From: Prolixibacteraceae bacterium
Lineage (GTDB): Bacteria; Bacteroidota; Bacteroidia; Bacteroidales; Prolixibacteraceae
NCBI GenBank assembly: GCA_023228025.1
Contig: JALOCD010000143.1
Span: 1-8,275 of the forward strand
DNA length: 8,275 bases
Direction of reading: 5' to 3'
How positions within the stretch are numbered: position 1 is the first letter of the stretch; each line of letters starts with the position of its first letter. The translations under genes were made by a program, and so were the position numbers. The notes beneath the pieces were generated by a model. The model was not told the DNA's origin, made no database searches, and was given only the letters and a program-made list of their open reading frames with translations. Shown in pieces: positions 5,808-8,275 of this stretch.

Positions 5808-7115
5808 CTATTGCTTCACCATTTTATTCCAGTTCTCAAACATGACAATGGCTGTGAAAAGCACCCCGGCTTCACCCCTGAAAGTCCCGGATCCACGTGG
5901 CTTATTGTCGACAGAGTACCATTCGTAAAAGCCATTGTTCGCTTCAACCCGCTGAACCATCGGCTGAATTTGTTCATAGGCTTCCCGAACGAACCCGTTC
6001 TTTATCATTTGTTGAATCATCCTTCCGCCAAACCAAGTCCAGTCACCACCATTCTGATAACTATACTCGGGGTTCATGATTTTATTGACAAAAAATCCTT
6101 TGGGATAGGGTGGATAGAGGGTTAACCCAATGGAGGCCGCTCCAGCCTGTTTTACCCTTCTGACCATTTCATCCAATGAACTTTTGATCTCTTCCCTGCT
6201 GAGCAGTCCGGCTTCAATGGCTATTGCCGTTCCACCAAAATAGTAGATGTCACGCTCATTAAAATCGGATGGGAATGGTGACCCTTTTTCAAGGTAAATG
6301 TGCGGGATATATTTTTGCTTTTGGCTGTCCCAAAGATATTTACGACTATTTTGCGTGATACTCTCCCGGACAGGCAACCATTTTGTTTTGACTGAGGGAA
6401 GTAGTTCACACATGTTGTTCAAGGCAATAACGAACATGGCATTGTCATAAATATCAATGGCCGGATGTGTATTTCCGTCCAAATCGACACCCCAGCCATG
6501 CTCGGGTTGTACGTCGCCCCAATCGGCGGTAGTGGCGCCGATAATCAAGCCATACTTCTGATTGAACCTGTGTTGCAACAAAAAATCCATGGACCATTCA
6601 AGTCTTTGTGCAACGGTTTTGTCCCCTATTTTTTCGTTCAGCAGTGCACTATCGCCGGTTAGCTTAATATATTTAAAAACAGCCTGTACCAAAGAACTCT
6701 CCTGATCGGTCTCAACTGAATTTTTATGACCGGCATATCTTGGCTCAAGGTCCGAGTAGATAAAATCGTACTTCACCGCCCCGATCTTTTCAGCCGGTGT
6801 AAACCCGTCAATGATATTGCCATCACTGCCTTGCATGCGAAAGAATACCAACAGGTTTTCCTTCAGCACCTCCTTGGGAAACACCTGATTCGACAACTCA
6901 ATAAAGGTATTGAAATCGCGGATCCATACCTCGCGATAACCATCTCCCGCATTAAAACCCTTTTTCATGATATCCAGCGCCCGGGCTTTCACTTTTGGGA
7001 AATTGCTATCCCGGGATATCTGTTCTCCCAACGCTTTGTCACTATTCTTTTTATTTGGAGAATAACAGGCAATGGCCAGAAGGATCATCATTGCAAGTAC
7101 AAAAGACTTTTTCAT
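5808..7115 (-). CDS. Exported lipoprotein, six-hairpin ((alpha/alpha)6) glycosidase-like
   Basis: This 435-aa protein probably acts on oligosaccharides in the periplasm or at the cell surface. The N-terminus MKKSFVLAMMILLAIACYSP is a lipoprotein signal with the lipidated cysteine at C17; the -3 residue is Ala rather than the preferred Leu. No acidic run follows the cysteine, so surface export is not evident. The rest has the look of an (alpha/alpha)6 barrel. It shows YREVWIRD (60-67), like the W-x-RD motif of glucoamylase and glycogen-debranching relatives, then ETDQES (135-140), ADWGD (197-201), YQNGGDWTWFGGR (363 onward back to 353) and GSGTFRGEAG (408-417). D67 and acids in the later motifs are candidate active-site residues. 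I cannot assign a GH family or substrate. It lies 142 bases downstream of the thioredoxin-like gene on the same strand and ends at its own terminator. Confidence 0.72.
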   Translation of the reverse strand: MKKSFVLAMMILLAIACYSPNKKNSDKALGEQISRDSNFPKVKARALDIMKKGFNAGDGYREVWIRDFNTFIELSNQVFPKEVLKENLLVFFRMQGSDGNIIDGFTPAEKIGAVKYDFIYSDLEPRYAGHKNSVETDQESSLVQAVFKYIKLTGDSALLNEKIGDKTVAQRLEWSMDFLLQHRFNQKYGLIIGATTADWGDVQPEHGWGVDLDGNTHPAIDIYDNAMFVIALNNMCELLPSVKTKWLPVRESITQNSRKYLWDSQKQKYIPHIYLEKGSPFPSDFNERDIYYFGGTAIAIEAGLLSREEIKSSLDEMVRRVKQAGAASIGLTLYPPYPKGFFVNKIMNPEYSYQNGGDWTWFGGRMIQQMIKNGFVREAYEQIQPMVQRVEANNGFYEWYSVDNKPRGSGTFRGEAGVLFTAIVMFENWNKMVKQ

Positions 7116-7257
7116 AGAAAATTTTAAAATATATACTGAAATGGTTTTAGCGGGATGTCAGACATTTATAATTCGATCCACAACAATGTTGGTTAACACT
7201 TTCAAGATTACCGGACGACTCCTTTAACCATGTCTATATCAAATCCAAACCTTAATA

Positions 7258-8275
7258 TTACTTCACTTCCAGCAATTCTTTTACTTTGTTGTACAAAACT
7301 TCACCCCTGATGTTTCTGGCAACGATCATTCCCTTTTCATCCAACAGAAAGTTGGCTGGGATGGCCCTTACAGAATACAATTTGGCAGCAGCGCTATTCC
7401 AAAACTGAAGATCCGATACTTGAGTCCAAACAAGACTATCCTTTGCAATAGCTTGCGTCCAATCTTCCTTGGTCCGGTCAAGAGAGACTCCAAACACATC
7501 AAATCCTTTACTTTTAAACTCCTTATAAACCTTTACCACATTCGGATTTTCGGCACGACAGGGGGCACACCAGGCAGCCCAAAAGTCAATAAAAAGTAAT
7601 TTGGCTCCGATCCTGGAGGACAAGGACACTGGATTGCCATTCACATCGTTCATGGTAAAATCGGGAGCCTTTTGTCCCACCTCTGTCTTCTTCATCTCAT
7701 TGATCCTTGCTTTTAAAATGATCACTGAAGGAGTGCGGGTAACTTCAGGATCCAACGCATTGATTAGAACCTCAAATTCGGGAAGGCTCATGATGTTGAA
7801 TAAATTCTGAAGGATGATCGGTGAGGCGTAGGATTTAGGATTGTTCCTGACAAATTCAATCGAAAGGAGGTTCATCTCTTTACTTATTGGCAGAATTTCC
7901 CTCCTAAACTGGTTGATCCTGGCCGTATCCTTGCTTTGAATGGTTGCCTGCATGTCTTTGACTGCACTTTCAATCTTCGTTCTGAATGGCGCCAGTGATT
8001 TTGAAAGAGAAAACATTTCATCCTGGGTTTTTGATCCGGTTACTCTTACCTTGGCCAGAGAATCAAGATTTCCTGTTACTGTGATTTCTGAATTTTCAAG
8101 AAAGAAAGAGGCTCGTTCATTTTTGCCGGGCGTTGTCAGAAATGCCATTTGTGGATATTCAACCGGTCCTCCTTCCATGGTAAAGGTTCCATCTTTTACA
8201 ATGGCAGCATTCAAATTGGTCGTTTTACCATTGGCGCTGTTTACACTCATGAGGCTCATCGCTACTCCGGCTGCT
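7258..8275 (-). CDS. TlpA-like thiol-disulfide oxidoreductase (N-terminus outside the window)
   Basis: The frame is still open at base 8275, so the true start and any signal peptide are missing; the Met at 8259 is internal. The visible first part (VKDGTFTMEG and following strands) resembles the DUF4369 domain found in front of many Bacteroidetes TlpA proteins, followed by a helical stretch. The C-terminal thioredoxin fold begins at GQKAPDFTMNDVNG. Counting from the Met at 8259 it has the redox motif WCAPC (230-234) and the cis-proline of RAIP (P301). Family members reduce or rearrange disulfides in the periplasm, often for cytochrome c maturation or stress. About 338 residues are visible against roughly 370 for typical relatives, so little is missing. 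The next gene downstream is the glycosidase-like lipoprotein. Confidence 0.9.
   Translation of the reverse strand, partial: AAGVAMSLMSVNSANGKTTNLNAAIVKDGTFTMEGGPVEYPQMAFLTTPGKNERASFFLENSEITVTGNLDSLAKVRVTGSKTQDEMFSLSKSLAPFRTKIESAVKDMQATIQSKDTARINQFRREILPISKEMNLLSIEFVRNNPKSYASPIILQNLFNIMSLPEFEVLINALDPEVTRTPSVIILKARINEMKKTEVGQKAPDFTMNDVNGNPVSLSSRIGAKLLFIDFWAAWCAPCRAENPNVVKVYKEFKSKGFDVFGVSLDRTKEDWTQAIAKDSLVWTQVSDLQFWNSAAAKLYSVRAIPANFLLDEKGMIVARNIRGEVLYNKVKELLEVK

Noticed and set aside
6726..7127. 133-codon plus-strand frame, with a similar one at 5793-6125
   Set aside because: Both are shadows of the glycosidase-like gene, whose signal peptide and conserved motifs fix the real strand and frame.
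7181..7191. Short palindrome CAACAATGTTG between the thioredoxin-like and glycosidase-like genes
   Set aside because: Five-base arms with no T-run are too short for a terminator, and a single copy is too little evidence for an operator.
1..8275. CRISPR arrays, rRNA genes, insertion sequences, toxin-antitoxin pairs
   Set aside because: I looked for regularly spaced repeats, transposase motifs and paired small genes and saw none.

Overview
The window looks like a Bacteroidota (Bacteroidetes) chromosome segment, probably a non-model or environmental member of Bacteroidales or a related order. The clues are a perfect TTTG-N20-TAnnTTTG promoter (the Bacteroidetes sigma-factor consensus), a TlpA-like thioredoxin with a DUF4369-like N-terminal part, a small lipoprotein-type exported glycosidase, and a primase-helicase and small helix-turn-helix (HTH) gene pair of the kind carried by Bacteroidetes mobilizable elements. 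No gene here fixes the genus.

Bases 1 to about 2850 hold a leftward, tightly overlapping three-gene operon. It encodes a 113-aa HTH (excisionase-like) protein, a 733-aa primase-helicase (zinc-less CHC2-like region, Toprim, RecA-type helicase, C-terminal HTH), and the N-terminal part of an unrecognised protein cut by the window edge. Overlaps of 14 and 4 bases suggest translational coupling. I read this as the end of an integrated mobilizable element or integrated plasmid. No integrase or relaxase is visible.

Bases 2850-3379 are about 530 bases without a credible protein gene, but they are rich in structure. They contain an 11-bp-spaced direct repeat, a cluster of ATTGC repeats, a 20-bp inverted repeat with a 4-base loop, a perfect Bacteroidetes promoter pointing right, two further pairs of short direct repeats, and two hairpins directly in front of a tRNA-Gln(CTG) gene at 3380-3450. 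The left half is a candidate origin or recombination region served by the primase and HTH proteins. The right half is the leader of the tRNA, or possibly a small RNA.

Bases 3475-8275 look like ordinary chromosome, all on the minus strand. They encode a 686-aa hybrid histidine kinase with an eight-helix membrane sensor, a 435-aa lipoprotein of the six-hairpin ((alpha/alpha)6) glycosidase type, and a TlpA-like thioredoxin whose N-terminus lies outside the window. A good intrinsic terminator separates the glycosidase from the kinase, so the kinase is probably its own transcription unit.

The most interesting points are the unexplained hairpin and repeat region beside the primase gene, the shared HTH module in both the small regulator and the primase tail, the threefold repeat in the kinase sensor, and the tRNA lying on the unexpected side of the presumed element.
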